Shown piece by piece: positions 18,695 through 28,075 of a stretch of DNA of 64,000 nt. Under the pieces are notes generated by a model. That model had not been told where the DNA came from. It worked only from the letters and a program-made list of their open reading frames with translations, and ran no database searches. The stretch comes from CAVVIO01 sp963748095 (GTDB taxonomy: Bacteria > Bacteroidota > Bacteroidia > Bacteroidales > UBA10428). The DNA is taken from NCBI GenBank assembly GCA_963748095.1, contig CAVVIO010000045.1, positions 16,170-80,169 on the forward strand. The letters run 5' to 3'. Made by a program: the position numbers and the translations under genes. The number at the start of each line of letters is the position of its first letter. The first letter of the stretch is position 1.

Positions 18695-19831
18695 CTATGG
18701 TATTGGAGTGGTTATATTTTCCTGAAAAAAAACGGGATCGGTAATTCCTTCTGTATTAAATATAAGTAAGTTGGAATCTTTATTAATTCCTATCTTCTTT
18801 TTAAGATTTTCCAGTTCTTTTTCAAGCATCAATGCCATCAAAGCACCCAGACCGGCAGCTCCTGCTTCACCCGATTCAATTTGCGGGTCATCTTTCATGG
18901 GATTATAAAATTGTTTCATTGCCCTGATAGCATATTCATCGGGGATGGAAATAAAAGCATCCACGCCTTTTTGCAATATTTCCCAGGCAATTTTTGAAGG
19001 TGTACCACAATTCAATCCGGCCATAATAGTGTGTTGCGATTTCTTGGTAGTGGACCGTTTCTTTCGTTTTGCTGATTCGAGTAAACAATCTGACTCATAC
19101 GGCTCTGCAATAATTATTTTAGGGCTGTTTTCTTTATATGTGGATTTGAAATAATGAACCACCGATGAAGGCCATGTACCTACACCTCCCTGTAATATTA
19201 TTATGTCAAAAAAAGGTCTTTCTTCGTCGTTGATCTGATCTTCAATTTCCAGCATCTGGGTCAGATAGCCGACAGTGATCATGGCCGGGACCATTTCATA
19301 TCCTTCCCACGAGGTATCCTGAATGAGTATGGCAGGTTTTTGTCTGGCGTAAAGCCGGGCTTCTTCTACTGCCTGATCGTAGTCACCTCTTACAACGTGT
19401 ACATCAGCATTCTCATTCTCTATGTTTTCTATTCGTGATCTTACTGTGTTTTCGGGAACAAATACTACTGCTTTCTGATCGAAATACCTGGCCGCATATG
19501 CCACAGCCCAACCATGATTACCATCGGTAGCTGTACAAAATGTTTGCCTGCCGGTACGTGTATCCAGAATTTTACTCATTGCGTACAATGCGCCTAAAGA
19601 TTTTATAGCTTGTACACCAAAACGTTTCGATTCATCTTTCACCATTATACTTTTAACTCCCAGTACAGAAGCCAGGTTAGGAAGGCCCAGCAACGGAGTG
19701 GGGGCATATGTGCGAAATGAATTGTGAAAACCATTAATATCTTCTGAATTTAAGATATTCAGAATCTCTCTGTCAAGTGGCCATTTCGCTGAACTATCGG
19801 GTGAATTTATATAATAATCAAATTGAGGCAT
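18695..19831 (-). CDS. dpaL: Diaminopropionate ammonia-lyase
   Basis: PLP enzyme (fold type II) converting 2,3-diaminopropionate to pyruvate and two ammonia. 378 residues, close to the usual 370-400. Lys77 in RFGVQAIKSLGA sits at the position expected for the Schiff-base lysine. The motif ATDGNHGWAVAYAAR, the phosphate-binding region LQGGVGTWPSSVVHYF and the late SGEAGAAGLGALMAL are all typical. It lies 18 bases after sucB and 3 bases before ggt, so co-expression with the 2-oxoglutarate dehydrogenase genes is likely. The link between this amino-acid lyase and the TCA cycle genes is unusual in my experience. Confidence 0.92.
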   Translation of the reverse strand: MPQFDYYINSPDSSAKWPLDREILNILNSEDINGFHNSFRTYAPTPLLGLPNLASVLGVKSIMVKDESKRFGVQAIKSLGALYAMSKILDTRTGRQTFCTATDGNHGWAVAYAARYFDQKAVVFVPENTVRSRIENIENENADVHVVRGDYDQAVEEARLYARQKPAILIQDTSWEGYEMVPAMITVGYLTQMLEIEDQINDEERPFFDIIILQGGVGTWPSSVVHYFKSTYKENSPKIIIAEPYESDCLLESAKRKKRSTTKKSQHTIMAGLNCGTPSKIAWEILQKGVDAFISIPDEYAIRAMKQFYNPMKDDPQIESGEAGAAGLGALMALMLEKELENLKKKIGINKDSNLLIFNTEGITDPVFFQENITTPIP

Positions 19832-19849
19832 ATAATGAGTTTTTTTAGA

Positions 19850-21169
19850 TTAGAGTCCGAGTAATAACCGGTCCGGATCTTTCGTTCCGAACAACATGTT
19901 ACGGGGCGATTCTATCAGTTCTTTGATCTTTTTCAAAAAACTAACGGAATCACGGCCATCAATTATACGATGATCGTATGAAAGAGCAACATACATAATG
20001 GGCCTGATTTCTACTTTTCCGTTTATGGCCACAGGCCGTTCAACAATATTATGCATGCCTAGTATGGCCGCCTGCGGGGGGTTAAGTATAGGTGTAGATA
20101 GCATTGATCCGAAGATACCCCCGTTAGTGATTGTAAATGTTCCTCCTGTCATTTCTTCAATAGACAATCGGTTAGCTCTGGCTTTCGTCGCAAGATCAGC
20201 AATTAACTTTTCCATATCGGCCAGGCTCATTACTTCCGTATTTCTAAGTATGGGCACAGTAAGACCTTTATCTGTCTGTACAGCTATCCCAATGTCTGTA
20301 TAGGAAGGAGTCACCAGTTCCTCTCCATCGATATAAGAATTAACTTTTGGAAATGAAAGCAGTGCTTCAGTAGCTGCTTTCGTGAAAAATGACATAAACC
20401 CGAGTTTAATTCCATGTTTTTCCACAAATTGTTTTTGATATAGCTTCCGAAGTGAAATTACCTCACTCATGTCCACTTCATTGAAAGTAGTGAGCATGGC
20501 TGTTTCATTTTTCACAGCTACAAGCCGCTGACTTAATTTACGGCGCAACATCGACATTTTGTTTCTGGAACTTTCCCTGGTGATTTTTCTTTCAATATCA
20601 GGTTTGTAATCGGCAGATGAAGTGTAAGACATAACCTCATCAACCTCCTTCGAAGTGATCTTTTTCAAACCTTTTAATATATCATCCACCGACAAGCCAT
20701 TTTCTTTCATTTTATTTCGGGCCAGAGGGGTTACTTTAACAGAAGATTCTTCTTTTTTCGTTTCTTCAGCCTTTGTTTCCTGAATCGTTAACTTCTTGGT
20801 TTCCGTAGCTTCCTGTTTTAATAATGTCTGGCTTTCTTCCTGTGCAAGTGTTTTAGATTCCTTAACTACAGGCTCATTTGTTTCTTCTGGTTTTTCGGAG
20901 ACCGGGCTTTCCTTTTTGTTATTTTCTGGTGTGAAACTGGTGTCAACTGTACAGGCAACAGTTCCAACTTTGATAGTTTCGCCGGTATTGGCCAGGATTT
21001 TTATTTTACCTGCTTCAGAGGCTATTAATGGTAATGTAGCTTTATCCGATTCAACTTCGGCAACTTCCTGGTCTTTTTCCACCACATCTCCATCGGATAC
21101 CAGCCAACTGGCAATTTCAACTTCTGATATGGACTCTCCAGGACTCGGTATTTTAATTTCTATAATCAT
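19850..21169 (-). CDS. sucB: Dihydrolipoyllysine succinyltransferase, E2 of 2-oxoglutarate dehydrogenase
   Basis: E2 core of the 2-oxoglutarate dehydrogenase complex. The lipoyl domain (1-78) carries Lys43 in EVESDKATLP. A Glu/Lys/Thr-rich linker (about 80-145) is followed by the peripheral subunit-binding domain (VTPLARNKMKENGLSV) and the catalytic acyltransferase domain ending with SYDHRIIDGRDSV, which carries the H-x-x-x-D-G motif. 439 residues, one lipoyl domain. Its ATG overlaps the sucA stop by 4 bases (ATGA type overlap, 21166-21169), a sign of translational coupling. Confidence 0.96.
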   Translation of the reverse strand: MIIEIKIPSPGESISEVEIASWLVSDGDVVEKDQEVAEVESDKATLPLIASEAGKIKILANTGETIKVGTVACTVDTSFTPENNKKESPVSEKPEETNEPVVKESKTLAQEESQTLLKQEATETKKLTIQETKAEETKKEESSVKVTPLARNKMKENGLSVDDILKGLKKITSKEVDEVMSYTSSADYKPDIERKITRESSRNKMSMLRRKLSQRLVAVKNETAMLTTFNEVDMSEVISLRKLYQKQFVEKHGIKLGFMSFFTKAATEALLSFPKVNSYIDGEELVTPSYTDIGIAVQTDKGLTVPILRNTEVMSLADMEKLIADLATKARANRLSIEEMTGGTFTITNGGIFGSMLSTPILNPPQAAILGMHNIVERPVAINGKVEIRPIMYVALSYDHRIIDGRDSVSFLKKIKELIESPRNMLFGTKDPDRLLLGL

Positions 21170-23997
21170 CCTTTTTGATCGTTATATAGAAAATATTGGT
21201 GCTGTTTGAGAATTTCTTCACGGATACTACCGTCGTGGCATTTTAATCCGCAGTATTTTAACTGATTTTCGCAGATACATTCGCGAAATACTTTATTGAT
21301 AATTTCTTTTTGCCCGATCTGGTGCAGCTTGAAAAGACCTGTTGCCGGGCTTCCACTGGCCTGCCGTGCCACCGGCAGAATGTCCCATTCCTTGAATTCA
21401 TGCTGAACATGCCGCCATGCGCCCATATTCTGGGGTTCTTCCTGTACCCATAATGTAAGCAGGACATTTTTGTATTTTTTTCGGATAGCTGCTATCTGAT
21501 TGGTCGGGAAAGGATGCAACTGCTCAAGTCTCACCAGTGCTATGTCCCTGGCATTTAATTCTTCTTTTCTTTCCAGAAGGTCGTAATAAATTTTACCGGA
21601 ACAAAATACAAGTCTTCTGACTTCATTCACATCCACATTGTCATCATCAATTACTTCCCTGAATTTACCGTCAACCAGCTCATCAAGGGATGATTTACAT
21701 TTGGGATGCCGCAACAGGCTTTTGGGTGTGAAGATAACTAGTGGCACTCTGAAATTCCGGTAAACACTTTCACGTAAAACATGAAACAGGTTAGCAGGTG
21801 TGGTGGGATTGATGATCTGCATATTGTTTCGTGCTGCAAGAGATAGAAAACGTTCGATTCTGGCGCTTGAATGTTCGGGTCCCTGTCCTTCGAATCCATG
21901 CGGAAGATACAAAACCAGTCCGTTCATGAGTCCCCATTTTTCTTCTGCTGCACTGATATACTGATCAATAATAACCTGAGCAACATTATGAAAATCACCG
22001 AACTGTGCTTCCCAGATGGTCAGACCTTTCGGATAGGCAAGGGCATATCCGTATTCGAAACCCAGAACTCCGTATTCATTAAGAGGTGAATTGTAAATAT
22101 TAAAGGCACCCTGACTTTTATCAATGTATTTCAGGGGTGTAAAAGTTTTATCCGTATCTTCTATAACATGAGCAGCATGCCTGTGAGCAAAGGTTCCCCT
22201 TACCGAATCCTGACCGCTTATCCTTACTGAATGCCCGCTGAATAAAATACTTCCATAAGCGAGTAACTCTCCCATAGCCCAATCGATACTTTCTTCTTCC
22301 ATCATGTGCATTCGCTCTTCTACCAGTTTATGTGTCTTGCGAATGAACTTTTCATTTTCTGGCAGGTAATTTATTTTGTTAGCCAGGAAAAGCAACAGTT
22401 CTTTTGTTAATTTACTGGTATAATGTTTTTCAAAATCATCCTTTTCTGCATATTTAAATTCTTTCCAGTCTCCATGCAGAAACTGCTGTATCTTTACTTT
22501 TCCCAGCTTCTTTGATATCTCCAGTTTTTCTTCCAGGAAGTTGTCAAAATCATCTTCCAGTTTTTTGATCTCTTCAGGGGTATATATTCCTTCTTTAACG
22601 AGTTGCTCGGCATAGATATCCCGTGGATTTGGGTGGTTGGCTATCTGTTTGTAAAGGACAGGCTGAGTGTAACGTGGTTCATCCCCCTCGTTGTGTCCGT
22701 ATTTTCGGTAAGAAAGAATATCAATAAAAACATCGGTATAAAAATTCTGGCGGTATTCCATGGCCAGGCGTACAATATGAACAAGCGCTTCCACGTCATC
22801 GCCGTTAACATGAAATATAGGAGCCTTGGTGACTTTCCCTACATCGGTACAGTAGGTACTTGATCTGGCATCGAGGTAATTAGTCGTAAATCCTACCTGG
22901 TTGTTGATAATAAGATGGATAGTCCCACCGGTACGGTAACCATTAAGTTCCGACATTTGAATTACTTCATATACTATGCCCTGTCCTGCAATAGCTGCAT
23001 CACCATGTATAAGAATAGGTGCGAGTTTGGTAAAATCACCTTTGTATAAATGATCGATTCTGGCACGGGCAATGCCTTGAATAATTGGCGAAACAGTTTC
23101 GAGGTGACTGGGATTGGGGGCCATATTTAGATCTACGACAACACCTGATGAAGTAGTTATCCGGTTTCCGTATCCCAAATGATATTTAACATCTCCAAGA
23201 GCGATACCTGCTTCGTAATCTTCGGCTACGAATTCCTGCAATATATTCTCATAAGGTTTTTCAATGATATTGCCAAGCACGTTCAATCTTCCCCTGTGAG
23301 CCATGCCCAGTGTAAAATCGGTAATGCCAAGCTCCGATCCTTTCTCAAGAATACCTCTGAGGGCGGGTATCAATGTTTCGGCTCCTTCCAGTGAAAATCT
23401 TTTTTGTCCAACAAATTTTTTGTGTATAAAACTTTCAAATCCTACAGCCTTTTTCAGTTCATCGAAGATCTGTTTTTTCTCTTCTACTGAGAAATTAGTC
23501 TGGTTTTTAGTGCTCTCGATTTTGTGTTGCAGCCAGTTGGTTTTATTCGGGTTGCGGATAAACATGTATTCTGAACCAATCGACTGGCAATATGTTTCAT
23601 TGAGGTGCTCAACAATTTTTCGCAAGGTGGTTGTTCCGATACCAATTTCCTTACCTGCATGAAATTCCTTATCCAGGTCATCTTCCGAAAGTTCATAATT
23701 TTCGAGGTCAAGTGTCGGAAAATATTTTCTTCTGGTTCTTACCGGGTTTGTTTTGGTAAATAAGTGACCACGTCTGCGAAATGTGTGTATATAGTTGATT
23801 ACTTTAAACTCTTTGTCAAGTTCATTTGAAATCTCACCTCTGCCGCTTTCTGGCTGAAAGTTAGTGCGTGCAAATTCAAATCCTTTGAAAAAATCCTGCC
23901 AGCTTTTATCAAGCGATTCCGGGTCTCCCTTAAATTGCCTGTACAACTCTTCAATCGTTTCGGTTTCAGCGTTACCCAGATAGGAAAATTTGTCCAT
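21166..23997 (-). CDS. sucA: 2-oxoglutarate dehydrogenase E1 component
   Basis: Thiamine-diphosphate dehydrogenase of the TCA cycle, decarboxylating 2-oxoglutarate and passing the succinyl group to SucB. 943 residues, full length. The N-terminal segment (FSYLGNAETETIEELYRQF) is the short E2-binding arm. ThDP/Mg-binding residues lie in HGDAAIAGQGIVYEV with INNQVGFTT. TLGMAHRGRLNVLGN and HLGYGNRITT are E1o signatures, and the C-terminal half has the transketolase-like SGQDSVRGTFAHRHA and EAQFGDFHNVAQ. Likely transcribed from its own promoter, with a TAACTTTG box about 48 bases upstream. No lpd (E3) is in the window. Confidence 0.97.
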   Translation of the reverse strand: MDKFSYLGNAETETIEELYRQFKGDPESLDKSWQDFFKGFEFARTNFQPESGRGEISNELDKEFKVINYIHTFRRRGHLFTKTNPVRTRRKYFPTLDLENYELSEDDLDKEFHAGKEIGIGTTTLRKIVEHLNETYCQSIGSEYMFIRNPNKTNWLQHKIESTKNQTNFSVEEKKQIFDELKKAVGFESFIHKKFVGQKRFSLEGAETLIPALRGILEKGSELGITDFTLGMAHRGRLNVLGNIIEKPYENILQEFVAEDYEAGIALGDVKYHLGYGNRITTSSGVVVDLNMAPNPSHLETVSPIIQGIARARIDHLYKGDFTKLAPILIHGDAAIAGQGIVYEVIQMSELNGYRTGGTIHLIINNQVGFTTNYLDARSSTYCTDVGKVTKAPIFHVNGDDVEALVHIVRLAMEYRQNFYTDVFIDILSYRKYGHNEGDEPRYTQPVLYKQIANHPNPRDIYAEQLVKEGIYTPEEIKKLEDDFDNFLEEKLEISKKLGKVKIQQFLHGDWKEFKYAEKDDFEKHYTSKLTKELLLFLANKINYLPENEKFIRKTHKLVEERMHMMEEESIDWAMGELLAYGSILFSGHSVRISGQDSVRGTFAHRHAAHVIEDTDKTFTPLKYIDKSQGAFNIYNSPLNEYGVLGFEYGYALAYPKGLTIWEAQFGDFHNVAQVIIDQYISAAEEKWGLMNGLVLYLPHGFEGQGPEHSSARIERFLSLAARNNMQIINPTTPANLFHVLRESVYRNFRVPLVIFTPKSLLRHPKCKSSLDELVDGKFREVIDDDNVDVNEVRRLVFCSGKIYYDLLERKEELNARDIALVRLEQLHPFPTNQIAAIRKKYKNVLLTLWVQEEPQNMGAWRHVQHEFKEWDILPVARQASGSPATGLFKLHQIGQKEIINKVFRECICENQLKYCGLKCHDGSIREEILKQHQYFLYNDQKG

Positions 23998-24337
23998 CTA
24001 CCTTTAAAATTTTTTATAATGGAACAGAATACGTGCCTTTTAGTTCAAAGTTAAAAAAAACTTTCATCTAATGGTATTACAGGAAGAAAATAGAAATATT
24101 CCGGGCATTTATCTATGAATTCAACTGCGTAATTAAAATGTCTCCGGGTTATTAAATACTTCATATTCCGAAATTATGGGAAGTGGGGTAATATTGTATT
24201 AACATGAATGCTATGAAATATGAAAAACAGGATACAATTATTGTAGTATAACCGGCAACAAGTATTTTATTTTGATATAGTTCTACTTATGAATTGTATT
24301 TCAGACAGCAATTTTTATAAAATCCTGAGATCTGGAT
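23998..24337. other. 340-base intergenic region upstream of sucA
   Basis: Sits between the DHODH-like gene's stop and the sucA start, both on the minus strand. Apart from the promoter-like box at 24045-24052 I see no gene, strong hairpin or repeat. Confidence 0.5.
24045..24052 (-). promoter_or_regulatory. sucA: Bacteroidota -7 type box (TAACTTTG) for sucA
   Basis: On the minus strand this reads TAACTTTG, matching the Bacteroidota sigma consensus TAnnTTTG, and ends about 48 bases before the sucA ATG. No clear TTTG -33 element was found at the usual spacing, so support is partial. Confidence 0.4.
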
Positions 24338-25330
24338 TTATTCGATTCCGCTAAAATGCCGCATGAACTGCATACGTTCATAAGCCGCCGGATCTTTTAC
24401 AGATTGCTGACTGAACTTACCTTTCAGTTGTTCCAGGTAATTGTAATGATGTTGTTCCATCCAGTTGTCCATCTGGGTGATTAGGTTGCCGGTATAATCA
24501 ATTCCATTTTTATAAAGTACCGATGCAATTTCCACGGCAGAAGCTCCTGCAAGTATTAATTTCAGGGCTGTTTCTCCGGAATGTATACCTGTGGATGCGG
24601 CAAGGTCACATCCTGTTTTCCCCGACATCAGGGCCGTCCAGCGTAGCGGCAACAGGTAATCTGTGGCACTGCTGAATTGATCTGCCGGAACTATTTCGAG
24701 CTTTTCAAGATCGATATCCGGGGAATAGAAACGGTTAAAAAGTACAATACCTGCAACTCCTGAATTTGAAATATTTTGAATAGTCCGACTGACTTTTGTA
24801 AAATACTGGCTTATTTTTACTGCAACAGGTATTGATATGGCAGTCAGTACTTTCTTTATAATCTGCCGGTAGGTTTCCTCAAAATCAGAGTCAGTCAGAT
24901 CAGATGGATTGAGAAAAATATTCAACTCCAGTGCATCGGCACCAGCCTGTTCTATTTCTTTGGCAAAAGAAGTCCATTCCGAAGAAGTAATACAATTGAT
25001 ACTGGCAATAACAGGAATCAGGGTTTCATCTTTTGCCTGCCTTATAAGGTTCAGATATCCGGCCAGGTTATCTTCTTTTACATGAAGGTCAATGTAATCA
25101 AGTGTTTCCGATAAATCTGTATAGATCATCGAATTTTTTTCAGCTTCATGCAGGCTCTCTTTTGTTTCAAGAAGAATCTCTTCTTCGAATATCGATTTAA
25201 GCACTACCGCTGCAATTCCTGCATTTTCGAGTTTTTTGATATTTTCTACAGACGATGTCAGGCTGCTGCTTGCAGCGATGAATGGGTTTTTTAATTGAAG
25301 CCCGAGGTATTTTGTAGATAAATCTGCCAT
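24338..25330 (-). CDS. Dihydroorotate dehydrogenase-like flavoprotein
   Basis: Cytoplasmic TIM-barrel protein of 330 residues of the DHODH-like group (N-terminus LSTKYLGLQLKNPFIAASS, later TGIHSGETALKLILAGA as FMN-phosphate site). The substrate loop where true class 1 enzymes have an S/N-C-P-N motif reads LELNIFLNPSD, and the following V-K-L-S/T-P segment reads VKISQYF, so orotate formation is doubtful. It follows the NfnB/GltA-like gene by 12 bases. Together with the NfnA-like flavoprotein it may form one redox complex. An exact substrate cannot be named. Confidence 0.85.
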   Translation of the reverse strand: MADLSTKYLGLQLKNPFIAASSSLTSSVENIKKLENAGIAAVVLKSIFEEEILLETKESLHEAEKNSMIYTDLSETLDYIDLHVKEDNLAGYLNLIRQAKDETLIPVIASINCITSSEWTSFAKEIEQAGADALELNIFLNPSDLTDSDFEETYRQIIKKVLTAISIPVAVKISQYFTKVSRTIQNISNSGVAGIVLFNRFYSPDIDLEKLEIVPADQFSSATDYLLPLRWTALMSGKTGCDLAASTGIHSGETALKLILAGASAVEIASVLYKNGIDYTGNLITQMDNWMEQHHYNYLEQLKGKFSQQSVKDPAAYERMQFMRHFSGIE

Positions 25331-25342
25331 TTTCAGGTTAAT

Positions 25343-26836
25343 TTATTTGGTTGTTTTTAAAACGTTCGACTGAATATATTGATGAATGCCGGCAGCAGCT
25401 TTTCGTCCGTCACCCATGGCAAGGATCACAGTAGCTCCGCCCCGCACAATATCTCCTCCTGCGAAGATATCGGGTATATTCGATTGCATGTTTTCCTGAT
25501 TTACTTCAATCGTGCTCCATCGTGTCATTTTCAGTTCCGGTAAAGCATGCGGAATGATCGGATTGGGAGATACGCCGACACTAACCACAACCAGGTCCAC
25601 ATCAATATCGTATTCAGATCCTTCTAAAGGTATCGGTTTTCTACGACCCGAACTATCAGGCTCTCCAAGTTCCATTTTCTGGATCCGCATACGGTTCACA
25701 CGTCCCTGTTCGTCAGCGAAATATTCTACCGGACTGTTTAAATTCAGAAATTCGATTCCTTCTTCCCGGGCATGGTGAAGCTCTTCGATACGCGCAGGCA
25801 TCTCTTCAAATGACCGCCGATAAACAATCATTGCCCGTTCGGCCCCAAGGCGTTTTGCTGTTCTCACCGAATCCATGGCTGTATTACCTCCTCCGATAAC
25901 GGCTACTTTTTTACCAGATAATACAGGTGTGTCAAAGTCTTTTTTAGCTGCACCCATCAGGTTGATCCTGGTAAGGTACTCATTTGATGAAAAAATTCCC
26001 ACATAGTTCTCACCGGGGATATTCATGAACCTTGGCAATCCGGCGCCACTTGCTACAAAGAAAGCAACAAATCCACGTTCTCTTAAATCATCGAAAGAGG
26101 CAGTTTTCCCAACAACAAAATTTGTCACGAAGTTCACCCCCAGTTTTTTCAGGTTATCTATCTCAACATCGACAATTATGTTGGGCAGTCTGAATTCGGG
26201 GATACCATACTTCAACACGCCGCCTATCTCATGCAATGCTTCGAATACGGTAACCTCGTACCCCAATTTTGCCAGGTCGCCTGCGGCTGCCAGGCCTCCG
26301 GGGCCTGAACCGATGACGGCTACTTTAATTGAATTCTTTTCCGCTGCTTCCGGAACAGAAATATTCCCGCTGTTGCGTTCGTAATCGGCAGCAAACCTTT
26401 CAAGATTTCCAATAGCCACAGCCGGTTTTTTAAGTTTTTGTGTGTAAAAACACTGTGACTCACATTGAGCTTCCTGTGGGCATACACGTCCACATACCGC
26501 CGGAAGAGCATTCGTTTCTTTTAGTACTTTGGCTGAACCCAGGAAATCTCCGGCCTCAATTTTTTTAATAAAAGCGGGAATGTTTATTTCTACCGGGCAA
26601 CCAGTAATGCAGGTAGGTGAGGGACAGTCGATGCATCGTTGTGCTTCACTTACAGCCTGATCAACAGAGAGACCCTGGTTAACTTCCAGGTTATTTTTGT
26701 TACGGACATCCGGTTCCTGTTCGGGCATTTTAATCCTTTCCCGGTTTGTCCGTTCCTTGTTTTTTAATGTTTGTCTCAGCTTAACTCGCCATTCTTCATC
26801 TCTTAATTTCTTGAGATATTCCGGATCAAAACTCAT
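25343..26836 (-). CDS. gltA: NADPH-dependent glutamate synthase-type flavoprotein (GltA/NfnB/SudA family)
   Basis: 497-residue iron-sulfur flavoprotein. The N-terminal ferredoxin-like domain has two Cys groups (CIDCPSPTCITGCP and CGRVCPQEAQCESQC). The FAD Rossmann motif is VAVIGSGPGGLAAAGDLAKLG, the NAD(P)H site is VAVIGGGNTAMDSVRTAKR with YRRSFEEMPA, and the C-terminal FAD motif is IFAGGDIVRGGATVILAMG. No large GltB subunit is near. Instead the PyrK/NfnA-like gene lies 24 bases upstream, which fits the ferredoxin:NAD(P) bifurcating transhydrogenase NfnAB (or SudAB) better than a true glutamate synthase. The gltA symbol follows common annotation; NfnB is my preferred function. Confidence 0.88.
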   Translation of the reverse strand: MSFDPEYLKKLRDEEWRVKLRQTLKNKERTNRERIKMPEQEPDVRNKNNLEVNQGLSVDQAVSEAQRCIDCPSPTCITGCPVEINIPAFIKKIEAGDFLGSAKVLKETNALPAVCGRVCPQEAQCESQCFYTQKLKKPAVAIGNLERFAADYERNSGNISVPEAAEKNSIKVAVIGSGPGGLAAAGDLAKLGYEVTVFEALHEIGGVLKYGIPEFRLPNIIVDVEIDNLKKLGVNFVTNFVVGKTASFDDLRERGFVAFFVASGAGLPRFMNIPGENYVGIFSSNEYLTRINLMGAAKKDFDTPVLSGKKVAVIGGGNTAMDSVRTAKRLGAERAMIVYRRSFEEMPARIEELHHAREEGIEFLNLNSPVEYFADEQGRVNRMRIQKMELGEPDSSGRRKPIPLEGSEYDIDVDLVVVSVGVSPNPIIPHALPELKMTRWSTIEVNQENMQSNIPDIFAGGDIVRGGATVILAMGDGRKAAAGIHQYIQSNVLKTTK

Positions 26837-26860
26837 CTTTATATGATTTCTACAATTATT

Positions 26861-27688
26861 TTAACTATTAATCTGCAGGTATTGTTCGTATGCTTCTTTT
26901 TCCATATCCCTGTATGCACCGAGCCTTGTCAGTAATTCGTCAAAGTCAACTTCATGGGCATTGAATTCGGGGCCATCAATACACACGAATTTTGTTTTTC
27001 CTTCTACCGAAACTCTGCAGGCTCCGCACATTCCTGTACCATCTACCATAATGGTATTCAGACTTGCTACAGTTGGGATATTATACTTTTTGGTTGTAAG
27101 GGCAGCAAACTTCATCATAATTGCCGGACCGATAACAACAGCCTGGTTTACCTTTTCGCGGGCAATAATTTCTTCCATTCCCTGCGTAACCAGTCCTTTT
27201 CTTCCGTAGGTACCGTCATCGGTCATTACGATTACTTCGTCGGAATGGGCTTTCATCTGTTCCTCAAGTATTACTAAATCCTTTGTTCTGGCAGCCAATA
27301 CAGTAATTACCCTGTTCCCTGCGTTTTTCATTGCTTCCACGATGGGTAGCAAAGGGGCAACTCCTACACCGCCTCCGGCGCATAAAACGGTTCCAATATT
27401 AGTAATATGTGTTGCCTGGCCCAATGGGCCCACTACATCGGTTAAGTAATCACCTATATTTAACGAGGTTACTTTGTGTGAGGTAACTCCCACTTTTTGT
27501 ATAACCAGGGTAATTGTGCCCTTATCTTTATCGGCCTGTGATATTGTCAGGGGAATCCGTTCACCGGCCTTCCCTATTTTTACAATAACAAAGTGTCCTG
27601 CTTTGCGCTTTTGAGCAATCTCGGGAGCTTCGATCTCGAGTTGCACTACATTTTCTGAAAAATGTTTCTTTGCGACTATCCTGTTCAT
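26861..27688 (-). CDS. FAD/NAD-binding flavoprotein, NfnA/SudB/PyrK-like subunit
   Basis: 275-residue ferredoxin-NADP reductase-fold subunit. The FAD-binding barrel contains GHFVIVKIGKAGERIPLTI, the NAD domain begins with TVLCAGGGVGVAPLLPI, and a [2Fe-2S] site is formed by cysteines in DGTGMCGACRVSV and FVCIDGPEF. This subunit pairs with NfnB/GltA-like proteins to move electrons between NADH, NADPH and ferredoxin. It is first in a three-gene run (this gene, the GltA/NfnB gene, the DHODH-like gene) and is divergent from the pnt transhydrogenase genes. Confidence 0.88.
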   Translation of the reverse strand: MNRIVAKKHFSENVVQLEIEAPEIAQKRKAGHFVIVKIGKAGERIPLTISQADKDKGTITLVIQKVGVTSHKVTSLNIGDYLTDVVGPLGQATHITNIGTVLCAGGGVGVAPLLPIVEAMKNAGNRVITVLAARTKDLVILEEQMKAHSDEVIVMTDDGTYGRKGLVTQGMEEIIAREKVNQAVVIGPAIMMKFAALTTKKYNIPTVASLNTIMVDGTGMCGACRVSVEGKTKFVCIDGPEFNAHEVDFDELLTRLGAYRDMEKEAYEQYLQINS

Positions 27689-28075
27689 GTAAGTGCGAGT
27701 TTTACAATTTCTTGTTAAAAATGTTCCAAAATTAGTACTTACAGGAATACATTTACTATCCCTTCAACATTACAACTATCAAATTGTTGATTATTAATCG
27801 GATAAAATGAACATTAAAAGCTATTTAAATTCAATATAAATTACAAGCCGGGATTCAGCTGAAAAAGGTACAATGACTTGAACATATCTAACTGCTTATT
27901 TTTGTTAAATGAAATCAGGATTATGTAAAACAGAAATAAATTAATATGCCTTATAGCTCTTATTTATAGGGAAAAACATTGTCAACGACCGTATAAATTT
28001 TTAACTTGCTTAAGTAAATGACTAAACAAAACGGGGGAGCAAGTGTTATACTAACTTTCAAAGCAAAAATACAAT
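27689..28075. other. 387-base divergent intergenic region
   Basis: Lies between nfnA-like (minus) and pntAA (plus). Both promoters should be here. A TAATTTTG box on the minus strand is listed separately. On the plus strand TAACTTTC (about 28053) is a near-match shortly before pntAA. No gene seen. Confidence 0.5.
27727..27734 (-). promoter_or_regulatory. Bacteroidota -7 type box (TAATTTTG) for the NfnA-like operon
   Basis: Reads TAATTTTG on the minus strand, a match to TAnnTTTG, 39 bases before the ATG at 27688. A -33 TTTG is not evident at normal spacing. Confidence 0.4.

Noticed and set aside
25343..26836. Calling the flavoprotein a true glutamate synthase small subunit
   Set aside because: There is no GltB large subunit, and the partner is an NfnA/PyrK-like protein.
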